A stretch of DNA of 64,000 nt. It comes from Gracilimonas sp017641085. Its GTDB lineage: Bacteria; Bacteroidota; Rhodothermia; Balneolales; Balneolaceae. Position numbers and translations under genes: made by a program. Shown piece after piece: positions 24,348 through 34,386 of the stretch. The notes below the pieces were generated by a model, which saw nothing but the letters and a program-made list of their open reading frames with translations, ran no database searches and was not told the origin of the DNA. The first letter of the stretch is position 1; each line of letters opens with the position of its first letter. The stretch is from NCBI RefSeq assembly GCF_046115515.1, contig NZ_CP175953.1. One strand, written 5' to 3'.

Positions 24348-25274
24348 ATGAGCGAATCGATTGATGCCCTTCAGTTGAACCTGAACAGTGGCGGACTGCA
24401 CATCATGAATGTGTCGCTGGCGATCATCATGTTTGGGGTAGCTCTGGAACTGACCGTTGAGGACTTCAAGAAAGTAGCCAAGAACCCAAAAGGCACTGTT
24501 ATCGGTCTTTGCTCCCAGTTTTTTTTACTCCCTGCACTTACTTTTTTATTGGTTGTTTTGATGGAGCCACACCCCAGTTTTGCATTGGGAATGATGATGG
24601 TTGCCGCTTGCCCGGGAGGAAATATATCCAACTTTTTCTCTCTTTTAGCGAAAGGAAATGCGGCCTTATCGGTGAGCATGACGGCCTTCGCCACCCTGCT
24701 TTCCATATTCATGACCCCCTTTAATTTTGCCTTCTGGGCCAGTTTATACGGCCCCACAAACGCCATCCTTACTGAAATTCACCTCGACCTCTTTGAAGTA
24801 TTTCGAATTATCATCCTGATTCTCGGGATACCGCTTATCCTGGGGATGACCCTGCGGCACTTCAAAGACACCTTCTCCCAAAAAATATCCCCGTTTATTA
24901 AGAACTTCGGAATTATCTTTTTTGCCGGTTTTGTGATTGTGGCCTTCAGCATGAACTTCGAGCACTTTACGAGTTACGTACATCTGGTTATCGCCCTGGT
25001 ATTTTTCCATAACGCAGTTGCTCTGATGAGCGGTTACGGATTGGGGTATATCTTCAAGCTTCCGAAACCGGATCGTAAGTCCATTGCCATTGAAACCGGA
25101 ATTCAAAATTCGGGCTTGGGTTTATTGCTGATTTTCAATTTCTTTGACGGGCTCGGCGGTATGGCTTTAGTGGCTGCATGGTGGGGCATTTGGCATATTA
25201 TTGCCGGTCTCAGTATCGGATGGTACTGGTCAATTGGAAAATCAACTTTACAACGCGTCTTTACTAATGCGTAA
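24348..25274 (+). CDS. bile acid:sodium symporter family (BASS) transporter
   Basis: A 308-residue polytopic inner-membrane protein with about ten hydrophobic segments. Family marks are VALELTVEDFKKVAKNPK near the N-terminus, MMVAACPGGNISNFFSLLAKGNAALS (the sodium/substrate-binding crossover) and ETGIQNSGLGLLLIFNF in the second half. Bacterial members move organic anions with sodium; the substrate here is not known. Its end overlaps the next start (ATGCGTAA, 8 bases), indicating an operon of hydrolase, transporter and acyltransferase. Confidence 0.9.
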   Translation: MSESIDALQLNLNSGGLHIMNVSLAIIMFGVALELTVEDFKKVAKNPKGTVIGLCSQFFLLPALTFLLVVLMEPHPSFALGMMMVAACPGGNISNFFSLLAKGNAALSVSMTAFATLLSIFMTPFNFAFWASLYGPTNAILTEIHLDLFEVFRIIILILGIPLILGMTLRHFKDTFSQKISPFIKNFGIIFFAGFVIVAFSMNFEHFTSYVHLVIALVFFHNAVALMSGYGLGYIFKLPKPDRKSIAIETGIQNSGLGLLLIFNFFDGLGGMALVAAWWGIWHIIAGLSIGWYWSIGKSTLQRVFTNA

Positions 25275-26535
25275 AAAAAATTATTTGTGGTACCAGTTTT
25301 GGCGACATACTGTAGTAGGAAATGGATTACGCTTTTTTTATTCCACCGTTAAAACTTCCGGCAAGGAGCATCTCCCCAAAGACAAACCCATTCTCTATGT
25401 GCCTAATCACCAGAATTCATTCATGGATGCTCTGCATGTGGCAACTACCACCAAACCGGTAATTTACTTTCTTACCCGGGCGCAGGCCTTTAAACCCGAT
25501 ATCATTGGGAAATTCCTATGGTCCATCAATATGATGCCCGTTTACCGTGTGCGCGATGGATTGAAGTCGGTTCAAAAGAACAACGAGATTTTTGAGAAAT
25601 GCATCCAATACCTCAAAAATAAAGATACCGTTCTGGTTTTTGCCGAAGCCAATCATAATCTAAAACGAAGGATCAGGCCACTAAGTAAGGGTTTTACCCG
25701 TATTGCTTTTGGTGCAGAAGAAAAGCACAATTGGGAACTGGATTTACAGATTGTACCGGTTGGGGTGAATTACAGTGAACACCGCACCGGTGGAAATGCG
25801 GTTCAGGTTAATTATGGGAAACCCATTCCGGTGAGCAACTTCCGATCTCTGCTTGAAAAAGACGAAAAGGAAGCTGTAGAAACTATGAAAGAGCAGGTTT
25901 CAGATGCTATGAAGGAACTTGTATTTCATGTGGAGGACTTAAATGAATATCCCGTACATAAGATTTTGTGGGATGACCTGGAGCCCGATAACTTCAAGAT
26001 CATTGACCCGGAAATAGCAAATCCAAGAATCCGGAAAACCCACGAGCACATCACTCCTGAACTTATAGAAAAAGCAAAGGAACTGACTAAAATAGCTGAT
26101 AAACACGATGTGGATCTTAATGAGTTAGCCTGTGGAAAACAGGTTGGGGTGAAAGATTTCGTCCTCTTTCCGTTTTACCTGTTCAGCCTCTTGAACAATA
26201 TCATCCCTTACCAACCCATTCGTTATTTGATCAGGAATGTGATCAGAGACAATGCTTTTGACTCATCCATAAAATTCCTGAGTAGCTTATTTTTACTGCC
26301 GATTTTCTATGTACTGGTCTCTCTGATTTTACTTTTTACCGGAGTTGATGGAGGCTTCATACTTGGATACCTGGCTTTAAGTGTACTTACTGCCCCATTG
26401 TTTATCAGGGCTAAGCAGCTTTTTAGTCCGCGTTCCGGGCGCAAATTGAGAAAGAAAAAGCCCGCTTTATATGATAAGCTACAGTCTCACCTTCAATCAT
26501 TTAAAAAGCTTCGGGAGTCTATACTGAATGAATGA
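25267..26535 (+). CDS. PlsC-like 1-acyl-glycerol-phosphate acyltransferase family protein
   Basis: A 422-residue protein starting at the ATG at 25267-25269, which overlaps the transporter stop; a TTG 66 bases upstream is less likely. The acyltransferase domain (about residues 25-220) contains PNHQNSFMDALH (an H-x5-D variant of the catalytic motif seen in this subgroup), FLTRAQAFKPD and VFAEANHNLKRR (the FPEG equivalent). A C-terminal region of about 110 residues has two hydrophobic helices, suggesting membrane attachment. It probably acylates a glycerophosphate or related lipid, but the exact acceptor cannot be read. Confidence 0.85.
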   Translation: MRKKNYLWYQFWRHTVVGNGLRFFYSTVKTSGKEHLPKDKPILYVPNHQNSFMDALHVATTTKPVIYFLTRAQAFKPDIIGKFLWSINMMPVYRVRDGLKSVQKNNEIFEKCIQYLKNKDTVLVFAEANHNLKRRIRPLSKGFTRIAFGAEEKHNWELDLQIVPVGVNYSEHRTGGNAVQVNYGKPIPVSNFRSLLEKDEKEAVETMKEQVSDAMKELVFHVEDLNEYPVHKILWDDLEPDNFKIIDPEIANPRIRKTHEHITPELIEKAKELTKIADKHDVDLNELACGKQVGVKDFVLFPFYLFSLLNNIIPYQPIRYLIRNVIRDNAFDSSIKFLSSLFLLPIFYVLVSLILLFTGVDGGFILGYLALSVLTAPLFIRAKQLFSPRSGRKLRKKKPALYDKLQSHLQSFKKLRESILNE

Positions 26536-26589
26536 AGCTCTTGGATTTGATGTTGAATTAGCGAATCTCAAAACAACCAAACATTTTAT

Positions 26590-27129
26590 ATGAAGCTCTA
26601 TTCTGTGATTTTCGCTTTCTTACTAATGGTAACCGGATGTACAAAAAACACCGAAACGGAATCCACATCGATGCAGGCAGAGCCGGCTCATTCTGAATTA
26701 GTCGCAACTGTAATGCCGGTTGGGGAAAACGATGTCAGCGGGTCTGTAATGTTTTCTGAAGCCGAAAATGGAGTACAGGTCCGAGGTAGTTTTGAAGGGC
26801 TCGAGCCCGGAAATCATGGTTTTCACATTCATGAGTACGGAGACTGTACAGCTGATGATGGAACCAGCGCAGGAGGACATTTTAATCCTGCCAATAATCA
26901 GCATGGAGCACCATCTGATGCCGAACGGCACATGGGCGACCTCGGAAATATTGAAGCCAATGAAAACGGCAAGGCTACGGTAGATTACACAGACCAAACC
27001 GTAACGCTCGATCAGATTTTAGGACGAGGTATCATTATACATGCAGGAGAAGATGATCTCGAGTCACAACCCACAGGAGCTGCCGGAAGTCGCGTTGCTT
27101 GTGGTGTGATAGGAGTTGCTCAGAAGTAG
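26590..27129 (+). CDS. sodC: copper/zinc superoxide dismutase, lipoprotein
   Basis: Dismutates superoxide in the periplasm. It has 179 residues and a lipobox (LLMVTGC, Cys17), so it is membrane-anchored. All metal ligands are present: H79, H81 and H151 for copper, H97 bridging, and H105, H114 and D117 for zinc. The structural disulfide pair C86 and C171 is intact. The residues surrounding the active site (NHGFHIHEYGDCT, HMGDLGNI, GRGIIIHAGEDDL) are canonical. It is convergent with ptsI, four bases apart. Confidence 0.95.
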   Translation: MKLYSVIFAFLLMVTGCTKNTETESTSMQAEPAHSELVATVMPVGENDVSGSVMFSEAENGVQVRGSFEGLEPGNHGFHIHEYGDCTADDGTSAGGHFNPANNQHGAPSDAERHMGDLGNIEANENGKATVDYTDQTVTLDQILGRGIIIHAGEDDLESQPTGAAGSRVACGVIGVAQK

Positions 27130-27133
27130 GAAC

Positions 27134-28843
27134 TCAGTTCTTCCAGTCTTCAAAAAGTTTTTCAAGCTCTTCAACGGAGGATAGCTCCAGTGCAGATTTT
27201 GCAAATTGCTCAAACTCTGCTTTGGTCTTGGAGTGAAGGAGTTCACTGATTTCGGGTATCGACTCAGGCACCATGCTCAACTCCTGAATGCCCATACCGA
27301 TAAGGCAGGCTGCGCCGATTTCATCACCGGCCAGTTCGCCACATACGCTCACGTCAATGCCGGCTTTTTCCGCTCCCTTAACCGTGTTACTAATCAAGTG
27401 CAGCACAGAAGGGTGGTAATGCTGAAATAGATTGCAGATGCGCTCATTTCCGCGATCCACCGCCATCGTATATTGTGTGAGGTCGTTAGTACCCACGCTT
27501 AAAAAATCCACTTCTTTGGCAAAGTGATAAGCAGAAAGGGCAACACTCGGTACTTCCACCATCAACCCAAGCGGAATCGATTCACCTAACTCTACACCCT
27601 CCGTTTTCAGTTCTGTTATAACGGATTCAAGTTCATTCTTAATCTCAGCTACTTCATCGATCACAGATACCATGGGCACCAAAACCCGAATTCTTCCCGG
27701 ATATGCAGCTGCAGTTCTAACAATTGCTTTGAGCTGATTTTGGAGGAGTTCTTTTTCGTCCAGCAGCAGGCGTATGCCTCTCCATCCTAAAAACGGGTTC
27801 GCCTCTTTCACCGTCCGGCTGCTGGTTTTATCTCCGCCAATGTCGAACAACCGAATCGTAACCGACCCGGTGGATCGTTCTAACACAGCCGAATAAAAAG
27901 CTCGTTGTTCTTCCATGCTTTTTCTTAACCGGTGGCCAAATAACAGGCTCTCCGTTCTCAGCAACCCAATACCCTGCGCGCCGTGTTCTTTTATTTTTGG
28001 AAGCTCGGCCTCGAATTCAATATTAGCTGTAATTTTCAGGGAAACGCCATCGGCCGTCTCAAAACTGTCGAGGCGCTTTTTCTTTTTCCGGGCAGCTTCT
28101 TCAGCTTTTTTACGATATCTGGATATGGTTTTACGCGACGGGTTTAAAATCAAGGTTCCCTCTGCGGCATCCAGAACTAACATCTTATCATTAAGCACTT
28201 CCTTGGTCGCTTTTTCGGCACTTACAATACAGGGAATTCCAAGCGATTTGGCGATAATGGCAGCATGAGAGGTTACCCCACCTTTCTCCATGACCAAGCC
28301 AATGGCACCGTCTTCATAATAAGAAACCAGGTCGGTTGGGCTGATTTCACGCGCGACGATAAGCGAGCCTTTCTTTACCGATTTCTTTTTCTTTTGATCA
28401 CAAACCAGGTCTATGAACCGGTCCCGTATGTCCTCAAGATCTACAATGCGCTGCCGGAACAATTCGGAACCACTTTGTTTCAGTCGCTCAATAAACTGGC
28501 AGTAGGTTTGATAGATGGCGAAATCAACACTAAGGAGCTTGTCTTCTATGATTTCAAAAACGCTCCTCTCAATTTCGGCATCCAGAATAATTTGCTTCTG
28601 CGTATCAATTATTTCTACTGAGCCGGCATCATTCAGTTCATCGGCCATCAGCTGAAGCTCAGCAATAAGACTCTCCTTCGCTTTTAAAAATCGATTTTTA
28701 TGCTTCTTTACCGCCGATTTATTAATCGAGGTTGGAGTAACCGTCTTGGATTCGGAGCTCAATAAAACAGCTTTACCTATAGCCACACCGGAGCCAACAC
28801 TTCGGCCTTTTAATGTAATTTCATCGGTGTTTGTGGCTTCCAT
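27134..28843 (-). CDS. ptsI: phosphoenolpyruvate--protein phosphotransferase (PTS enzyme I)
   Basis: Takes phosphate from PEP and passes it to HPr. It has 569 residues. The HPr-binding helical domain covers about 30-150, the phospho-histidine is H193 (KGGVTSHAAIIAKSLG), and the PEP-binding TIM barrel follows with RLFDIGGDKTSSR, GWRGIRLLLDE, SVGTNDLTQYTMAVDRGN and VSVCGELAGD (proton-donor Cys). It lies 18 bases after ptsH on the same strand. No sugar-specific EIIB/EIIC genes are in the window, so the pair may have a regulatory role. Confidence 0.96.
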   Translation of the reverse strand: MEATNTDEITLKGRSVGSGVAIGKAVLLSSESKTVTPTSINKSAVKKHKNRFLKAKESLIAELQLMADELNDAGSVEIIDTQKQIILDAEIERSVFEIIEDKLLSVDFAIYQTYCQFIERLKQSGSELFRQRIVDLEDIRDRFIDLVCDQKKKKSVKKGSLIVAREISPTDLVSYYEDGAIGLVMEKGGVTSHAAIIAKSLGIPCIVSAEKATKEVLNDKMLVLDAAEGTLILNPSRKTISRYRKKAEEAARKKKKRLDSFETADGVSLKITANIEFEAELPKIKEHGAQGIGLLRTESLLFGHRLRKSMEEQRAFYSAVLERSTGSVTIRLFDIGGDKTSSRTVKEANPFLGWRGIRLLLDEKELLQNQLKAIVRTAAAYPGRIRVLVPMVSVIDEVAEIKNELESVITELKTEGVELGESIPLGLMVEVPSVALSAYHFAKEVDFLSVGTNDLTQYTMAVDRGNERICNLFQHYHPSVLHLISNTVKGAEKAGIDVSVCGELAGDEIGAACLIGMGIQELSMVPESIPEISELLHSKTKAEFEQFAKSALELSSVEELEKLFEDWKN

Positions 28844-28861
28844 AGTATATGTATCCGGCTG

Positions 28862-29134
28862 TTATTCGTCTTCCATTCCAAATTTATTCTCTACCAGATC
28901 TACGATGGCTTCCATGGCTTCTTCTTCATCCGGCCCTTCAACCTCCAACTCTAATTCCGCACCGGATTCAGCAGCCAGCGTCATAACTCCCAATATACTT
29001 TTCCCGTTAACCCGATATCCATAGCTGTGTATGAAAAAATCGGACTTAAACTTACTGGCAAGTTTAACTAGCTGCGCCGATGGACGCGCATGTAAACCCG
29101 CTGAATTTATTATGGTTACTTTCTTTTTGATCAT
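28862..29134 (-). CDS. ptsH: phosphocarrier protein HPr
   Basis: A 90-residue PTS phosphocarrier. The active-site histidine is H15 in SAGLHARPSAQLVK. The regulatory serine position is S46 in NGKSILGVMTLA, where HPr kinase acts in organisms that have it. It is the first gene of ptsH-ptsI. The 171-base region upstream is AT-rich and shared with the divergent gatC gene; I could not assign a promoter with confidence. Confidence 0.96.
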   Translation of the reverse strand: MIKKKVTIINSAGLHARPSAQLVKLASKFKSDFFIHSYGYRVNGKSILGVMTLAAESGAELELEVEGPDEEEAMEAIVDLVENKFGMEDE

Positions 29135-29305
29135 GGAGATAAAATAGTTGCTTAAAATGGAAATAAAATCTGCAAGATGCCAAGTTTGAACCTAAAATAT
29201 AGAACCTTCATTCTCAAAACAGCCCCTATTTATAACAAATTTAAAAACCGATTAATCTTTCACCCAATGTTTCTTAAATTCAGCCAAAACAAATAAACCA
29301 TATAT

Positions 29306-29593
29306 ATGTCTGTAACTGAAAAAGATGTTCGATACATGGCCGACCTGGCCCGACTCCAACTTTCCGGGGAAGAAGTAAAATCCTTTGCTCAGGATATAAA
29401 TAAAATTCTGGATTATATGGATCGCCTGGATGAACTGGACACCTCTGATGTTGAGCCGCTGGAGCATGTGATTGACCTAGATAGCCGCCTTCGAAAAGAC
29501 AAAGCCGAAGCTCCTCTTTCGCATGATGACGCACTCAAAAACGCTCCCGATTCCGACAGCGACTACTTCCGTGTTCCTAAAGTGATTGAATAA
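29306..29593 (+). CDS. gatC: Asp-tRNA(Asn)/Glu-tRNA(Gln) amidotransferase subunit C
   Basis: The small stabilising subunit of GatCAB, which converts Glu-tRNA(Gln) and Asp-tRNA(Asn) to the amidated forms. It has 95 residues, full length. Diagnostic segments are VRYMADLARLQLSGEE, INKILDYMDRLDELDTSDVEP and the C-terminal DYFRVPKVIE. gatA and gatB are not adjacent, which is common in this group. The membrane protein gene begins directly after it, so it may be co-transcribed with the glycan cluster. Confidence 0.95.
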   Translation: MSVTEKDVRYMADLARLQLSGEEVKSFAQDINKILDYMDRLDELDTSDVEPLEHVIDLDSRLRKDKAEAPLSHDDALKNAPDSDSDYFRVPKVIE

Positions 29594-29603
29594 CCCCTCT
29601 TTT

Positions 29604-32075
29604 ATGACAGACCCCAAAAACGCCTCCCAACAGGATTTCTTTGCCAAGCTCCCTGATAGTCGCCAGCATATTATTGCGCTGGTCATTCTATTTCTGATTC
29701 CGTTTGTGCTGTTTACTGCTACAACAATAGGAGGCAAAGAATTTAAAAGACACGACATTACCCAGTGGAGAGCCGGTGCGGAGTCTGTAATTGAATACCG
29801 CGAAACCTATGACAAGGAGCCGCTGTGGGTTAACAATATGTTTGGCGGCATGCCTTCTTTTGTGGTATCCACAAAGGATGCTGTCCCATATTTAGATCGT
29901 ATTGCAAGTTTATTTTCCAACATCTACCCGGCTTTTCAATACTGGGTGCTCCTTTCCGGCACCTATTTCCTTTTAGTGATGATGGGTTTCCGGACTTTGA
30001 CGTCTTTATTTGGCAGCTTGATGTACGGCTTAACCACCTATTTCCCGATTATTATTGTAGCGGGACATACTTCTAAATTTGAAGCCCTGGCCTTTGCTCC
30101 CTGGATGATTGCCGGATATTGGCTGCTTACACGAAAAGAAAAGAAACTTCCCGGTCTCCTTCTTTTCTCAGTTGCTGTCACACTTGAGCTTCGGTCTGCC
30201 CATCCTCAAATAACGTATTACTTTGCTTATCTGTTAGGATCGCTTTGGGTTTTCGATACCTGGAAGGCTTACAAAGATCACCGGCTTAAAGAATGGGGCT
30301 TAACAACAATATTTTTGTTAGCAGGTGGTATTGTTGGGCTGTTAGGCCATGCACAAAAACTTCTTGCTCTTCAGGAATATGCCGAATACAGTATTCGCGG
30401 GGGCTCAGCCCTTGATAATTCAACCGGCCTCACCTCCAGCTATGCTTTTGCCTGGTCGCAGGGAATTCGGGAAACCTGGACGCTGATTATGCCCAATATT
30501 TTTGGCGGAGCTTCACCGGAATACTGGGGACCCAAATCTGTTACTTCCGGTCCCCACTATTTTGGGGCACTCAGTTTGCCGTTCGTAATCCTTGCATTAA
30601 TGAAGCGGCGCAGTAAAACCATGTATGCCTTTTTTGCTGCCGGAACGCTCGGCATCCTTTTCTCATGGGGCGGTAACTTCAGATTGCTGAATGAATTTGC
30701 CTTCGATTATATCCCCTATTTCGATAAGTTCAGAGCCCCGGAAACCTGGCTGACTTTAGTTGCCTTTTGCTATTCGGTAGTGGCCGTGTATGGGCTTGAC
30801 TGGTTTGCGGATTTTGTGAGCTCCAAGAAGAATGAATTCAAAAAGCTTTATTTGCCGCTCGGAATAACGGGAGGGGTTTTAGTTGTGCTCTTTATTATGT
30901 TGAGTTCAATGGATTTCACTCGCACGGGCGAAGTTTCAAATATTGCCAATCAAATTGCACGGCAGAATCAGGTAAGTGTAGATAATCCTCAGGTTCAGCG
31001 AAGAGCTCAGAGTTATGTAAACACCCAGCTTGCTCCCGAACGGGAAGAAAAAGCCAACAGCGACTTAATGAGACTGGCTATTATTTTGATTGTAGCAGCG
31101 GGCCTAATGTATCTGACAACCTCAGGCAAAATTCCTGTAAGCGTCAGCCTCATGGGCTTCACCCTTATTCTTGCCGTTGACATGATAAGCGTTGATAAAC
31201 GCTACATCCCCGAAAACACCATTGTGGCTGGGAATGTCAGCCCGGAGAAAACCCTGGAATCCCAGCGCCGTGATATCGACACTTTTATCGAAGAACGGGT
31301 ATCAGCTGATACTGAATATCCATACCGGGTTCTACCCATTCTGGACAATCCATACAGCAATGCCACGCCCGCATACTTCTACCCAATGATTGGGGGGTAC
31401 ACCGGAGCCAAGCTGAGTGTGATTCAGGATGTGATGTATGGTCAGGGGCCGTTGAATCTCCAGAATCAGAACTTCAATCCACAGCTACTCGACCTCTTCA
31501 ATGTAAAGTATGTCACCTATGTTCAGGGGTTACCTTTTGATGGTTACCAGCCGGTTTTTGAAAGCCAGAATGGCGTGGTTTACGAAAACCAAAACGTACT
31601 TCCCAAAGCATTTTTTGTGGATTCCGTTATTACGGTTCAGGATCCAAACACAGCCTTCAACTACCTGATGCCTAGGCAACTTGACTTTTCAGAAACAGCC
31701 GTAGTTGAAACCAATCAAGCGCTTACTTCATACAATGACACTAATTCTACTGTTGAAGTCACCAACTATACCGGACCGGAAATGACCCTCGAACTTTCGA
31801 GAGCCCAACCCGGGTTCCTGGTGCTGAGTGAAGTTTATTATCCCGCTGGATGGACAGCTACATTGAACGGAGAAGAAATTCCGATTTATAAAACGAATTA
31901 CTTCCTTCGGGGAATGGATATTCCGGCCGGAGAGCATACACTGGAATTGAATTTCATGCCCCGCTCTTATGAAATCGGGGTAATGCTCGGCTGGATTTCT
32001 GTAATCATTCAGGCTCTTTTGGCAGCTTTTTGGATATTCACATGGTTCAAAGCCCGCAATTCAAGTGGCTCGTAA
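29604..32075 (+). CDS. YfhO-like multi-pass membrane protein
   Basis: An 823-residue inner-membrane protein with roughly a dozen hydrophobic helices followed by a soluble C-terminal domain and a last helix (MLGWISVIIQALLAAFWIF). The pattern matches the YfhO family, a GT-C-like fold linked in Firmicutes to glycosylation of teichoic acids. Landmarks are WRAGAESVIEYRE and NNMFGGMPSFVVS near the N-terminus and the lipid-facing PAGWTATLNGEE near the C-terminus. I prefer the ATG at 29604 over an earlier TTG that overlaps gatC. It overlaps the glycosyltransferase GTG start by 11 bases, so the two are coupled. Confidence 0.82.
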   Translation: MTDPKNASQQDFFAKLPDSRQHIIALVILFLIPFVLFTATTIGGKEFKRHDITQWRAGAESVIEYRETYDKEPLWVNNMFGGMPSFVVSTKDAVPYLDRIASLFSNIYPAFQYWVLLSGTYFLLVMMGFRTLTSLFGSLMYGLTTYFPIIIVAGHTSKFEALAFAPWMIAGYWLLTRKEKKLPGLLLFSVAVTLELRSAHPQITYYFAYLLGSLWVFDTWKAYKDHRLKEWGLTTIFLLAGGIVGLLGHAQKLLALQEYAEYSIRGGSALDNSTGLTSSYAFAWSQGIRETWTLIMPNIFGGASPEYWGPKSVTSGPHYFGALSLPFVILALMKRRSKTMYAFFAAGTLGILFSWGGNFRLLNEFAFDYIPYFDKFRAPETWLTLVAFCYSVVAVYGLDWFADFVSSKKNEFKKLYLPLGITGGVLVVLFIMLSSMDFTRTGEVSNIANQIARQNQVSVDNPQVQRRAQSYVNTQLAPEREEKANSDLMRLAIILIVAAGLMYLTTSGKIPVSVSLMGFTLILAVDMISVDKRYIPENTIVAGNVSPEKTLESQRRDIDTFIEERVSADTEYPYRVLPILDNPYSNATPAYFYPMIGGYTGAKLSVIQDVMYGQGPLNLQNQNFNPQLLDLFNVKYVTYVQGLPFDGYQPVFESQNGVVYENQNVLPKAFFVDSVITVQDPNTAFNYLMPRQLDFSETAVVETNQALTSYNDTNSTVEVTNYTGPEMTLELSRAQPGFLVLSEVYYPAGWTATLNGEEIPIYKTNYFLRGMDIPAGEHTLELNFMPRSYEIGVMLGWISVIIQALLAAFWIFTWFKARNSSGS

Positions 32076-33369
32076 AAAAATCCTTATCGTTTCTTACTAT
32101 TGGTACCCTTTTGCGGACGTAGGTACTTACCGCATTTCCCGTTTTGCAAAGTATTTGGCGAAGTCCGGCTGGGACATTGTAGTTCTCACCTCAAAAAAAG
32201 CTGCGGCGGGAATGAAAGGAGAGCCGGATGACCCTGTACTAGAGAACATCAAAGTTTACCGGGCAAACATTATTGAACCCGTGAGTCTTTTGAAGGGTAA
32301 AAAAGGGGGTAGTGCTAAAACCAGCAATCCATCTATTTTTTATCAAAAAGATGCCGGCTTTATTTCCCGTTTAGCTGTATGGGCTCGGCTCAATATTATG
32401 ATTCCGGATGCCAAGTTTACCTGGAAATGGTTTGCTGTACCCCTTGGTAAAAAAGTGATTGAACAGGAAAAGCCTGATGTGATTTTATCAACATCTCCCC
32501 CTCCAACTACCAGCCTTATTGCCAGGAAACTGGCTGCATGGAGCGGACTTCCCTGGCATGCTGATTTCAGGGATCCATGGACTAATATCTATTACTATGA
32601 TGACAATCCACCAAGTGCATGGGCCCGAAAGAGGAATAAAAAGCTTGAGGCTTCTGTCCTCGAAAAAGCTGACCGGTTAACCGTAGTTAATCATGGTTTC
32701 TTTCCAAGCTACCATCTTGAGGATAAGCTGACTAAAATCCCCAATGGCTTTGATCCGGATCATGTTCTGAATAAAAAAGAAGTACCTCAAACAAATGATT
32801 CCGTTTTTTATATACGGTACTTCGGGAGTATGAAAATCAACCAATACCCTGAAGCCTTCATTAAGGCTTTGCATACCTTGTCTGTTGATTACCCGGAAAT
32901 AGCCGAAAATATCCATTTTGATTTCTATGGGAATATTGACCCCAACATAAAAGATGATATTAAGTCAGCTTCCCATATCATCAAAACAAGTTTTACAGGT
33001 TACATCCCCCATGATGAGATGATGAAGAAAGTGAACTCATCTGATTTGCTTTTACTTCTGATTGGAAGAACGAAGAATAGTAAGTTTGGTCTATCAACAA
33101 AAGTATTTGAGTATATGACTTCAGGGAAACCTGTTATGGGTATTGGCCCGGTTGATGGGGCTGCTTCAGAATTAGTTACCAATACCAATATAGGTAAGTT
33201 TTTTTCTCATGAAGATGAGAAAGGTGTAGCCAGCTTTATCAAGGAAACCTATCATGCCAAGCAAAAAGAGGAAACCCTTTTTAACCCTTCTCAAAAGGCC
33301 ATACAGCAGTATGACTTTAGTTATCTTACAAAGAGACTTGAGAAAATATTGGTTGACCTAATTTCGTGA
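32065..33369 (+). CDS. glycosyltransferase, GT4-like (GT-B fold)
   Basis: A 434-residue cytoplasmic glycosyltransferase. The N-terminal acceptor domain starts KKILIVSYYWYPFADVGTYR. The donor-binding half has the typical acidic region FGLSTKVFEYMTSGKPVMGIG near residues 345-365. The ordered elements ADFRDPWTN and NGFDPDHV occur between. The start is GTG at 32065, inside the preceding gene's stop region. The sugar donor is not predictable. It is part of a tight plus-strand run with the sulfotransferase that starts 3 bases after it. Confidence 0.88.
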   Translation: MARKKILIVSYYWYPFADVGTYRISRFAKYLAKSGWDIVVLTSKKAAAGMKGEPDDPVLENIKVYRANIIEPVSLLKGKKGGSAKTSNPSIFYQKDAGFISRLAVWARLNIMIPDAKFTWKWFAVPLGKKVIEQEKPDVILSTSPPPTTSLIARKLAAWSGLPWHADFRDPWTNIYYYDDNPPSAWARKRNKKLEASVLEKADRLTVVNHGFFPSYHLEDKLTKIPNGFDPDHVLNKKEVPQTNDSVFYIRYFGSMKINQYPEAFIKALHTLSVDYPEIAENIHFDFYGNIDPNIKDDIKSASHIIKTSFTGYIPHDEMMKKVNSSDLLLLLIGRTKNSKFGLSTKVFEYMTSGKPVMGIGPVDGAASELVTNTNIGKFFSHEDEKGVASFIKETYHAKQKEETLFNPSQKAIQQYDFSYLTKRLEKILVDLIS

Positions 33370-33372
33370 CCT

Positions 33373-34386
33373 ATGCCGAACGAGCTTGAAAAACTGAACG
33401 AAAAACGAACCGGGAAGTACCACAAGCCGGTTGAAGAGGAGTCTTTCCTTGAAGGCTTGAACAATATCCTCGAGAAAAAGGAAAAAGAAGAATATCAAAA
33501 CCTTAGCATCAATCACCCTCTGATTTTTGTAATCGGGCTTCCTCGCTCAGGCACTACCTTGTTGACACAGGCTTTGGCACATGGACTTGATATTTCTTAT
33601 ATCAATAACATTGCTGCACGCTTTTGGGCGGCTCCCCTTCATGGGTTAAAACTGTCCGATTCTTTACTTGACGGAAATGATGGCCCTCGCTTCCAATCCG
33701 ATTATGCAACCACCCATAAGCTTAACGACATCCACGAATTTGGATACTTCTGGAGAAAATGGTTAAAGAAAGACAGTTTTGAGCATATGATTAATGCTCA
33801 GGATTATGAGTCAGAAATAGACTGGAATGGGTTAAAAAAAGTGCTGGGCAATTTAACTTCCTTCAGAAACAAAGCATTTATTTTTAAAAACATCTTTGGG
33901 GCTTTTCACATATCAAAGCTTAACCAGGTTTTGGGAAAAACACTCTGGATTTATATTGAAAGAGATATTCTGGATGTTGCGGTATCAAATCTGAATGCCC
34001 GAAAGAAATTTTATGATGATCCAAATACTTGGTGGAGTACGGTCCCCCCTGAATATCCCAATTTAAAGAGCCTGGATACCTTTCCACAAATTGCCGGTCA
34101 GCTACATTACCTGAAAAGGTTTTACCGAAGGGAAATGAATAACCTTATTGCTGAGGGAAATGGACTCCATATTACTTATGACGAACTATGTAAGAACCCT
34201 TCTTCTTTTCTGAAAGTAGTGCAAGATAGAGTTGAGGATCTGTATGATTACAAGATCTCAATGAATCATGAGCTTCCAGCTTCTTTCTCTCCTAATAAGC
34301 ACGATGATGATAAGGACTTAAAAAAAGAATTTGAAAAGTATTTAACTGAATTCCATAAAAATGACCCAATCCCAGAACTCAGCTAA
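33373..34386 (+). CDS. sulfotransferase family protein
   Basis: A 337-residue protein with the PAPS 5'-phosphosulfate-binding loop FVIGLPRSGTTLLTQAL (about residues 53-69) and a later 3'-phosphate-binding-like stretch IYIERDILDVAVSNLNARKKF. It is expected to transfer sulfate from PAPS to a hydroxyl on a glycan; the acceptor is unknown. It overlaps the WbqC gene by 26 bases. A second sulfotransferase is encoded on the other strand at 40414-41325, which supports a sulfated surface polymer. Confidence 0.85.
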   Translation: MPNELEKLNEKRTGKYHKPVEEESFLEGLNNILEKKEKEEYQNLSINHPLIFVIGLPRSGTTLLTQALAHGLDISYINNIAARFWAAPLHGLKLSDSLLDGNDGPRFQSDYATTHKLNDIHEFGYFWRKWLKKDSFEHMINAQDYESEIDWNGLKKVLGNLTSFRNKAFIFKNIFGAFHISKLNQVLGKTLWIYIERDILDVAVSNLNARKKFYDDPNTWWSTVPPEYPNLKSLDTFPQIAGQLHYLKRFYRREMNNLIAEGNGLHITYDELCKNPSSFLKVVQDRVEDLYDYKISMNHELPASFSPNKHDDDKDLKKEFEKYLTEFHKNDPIPELS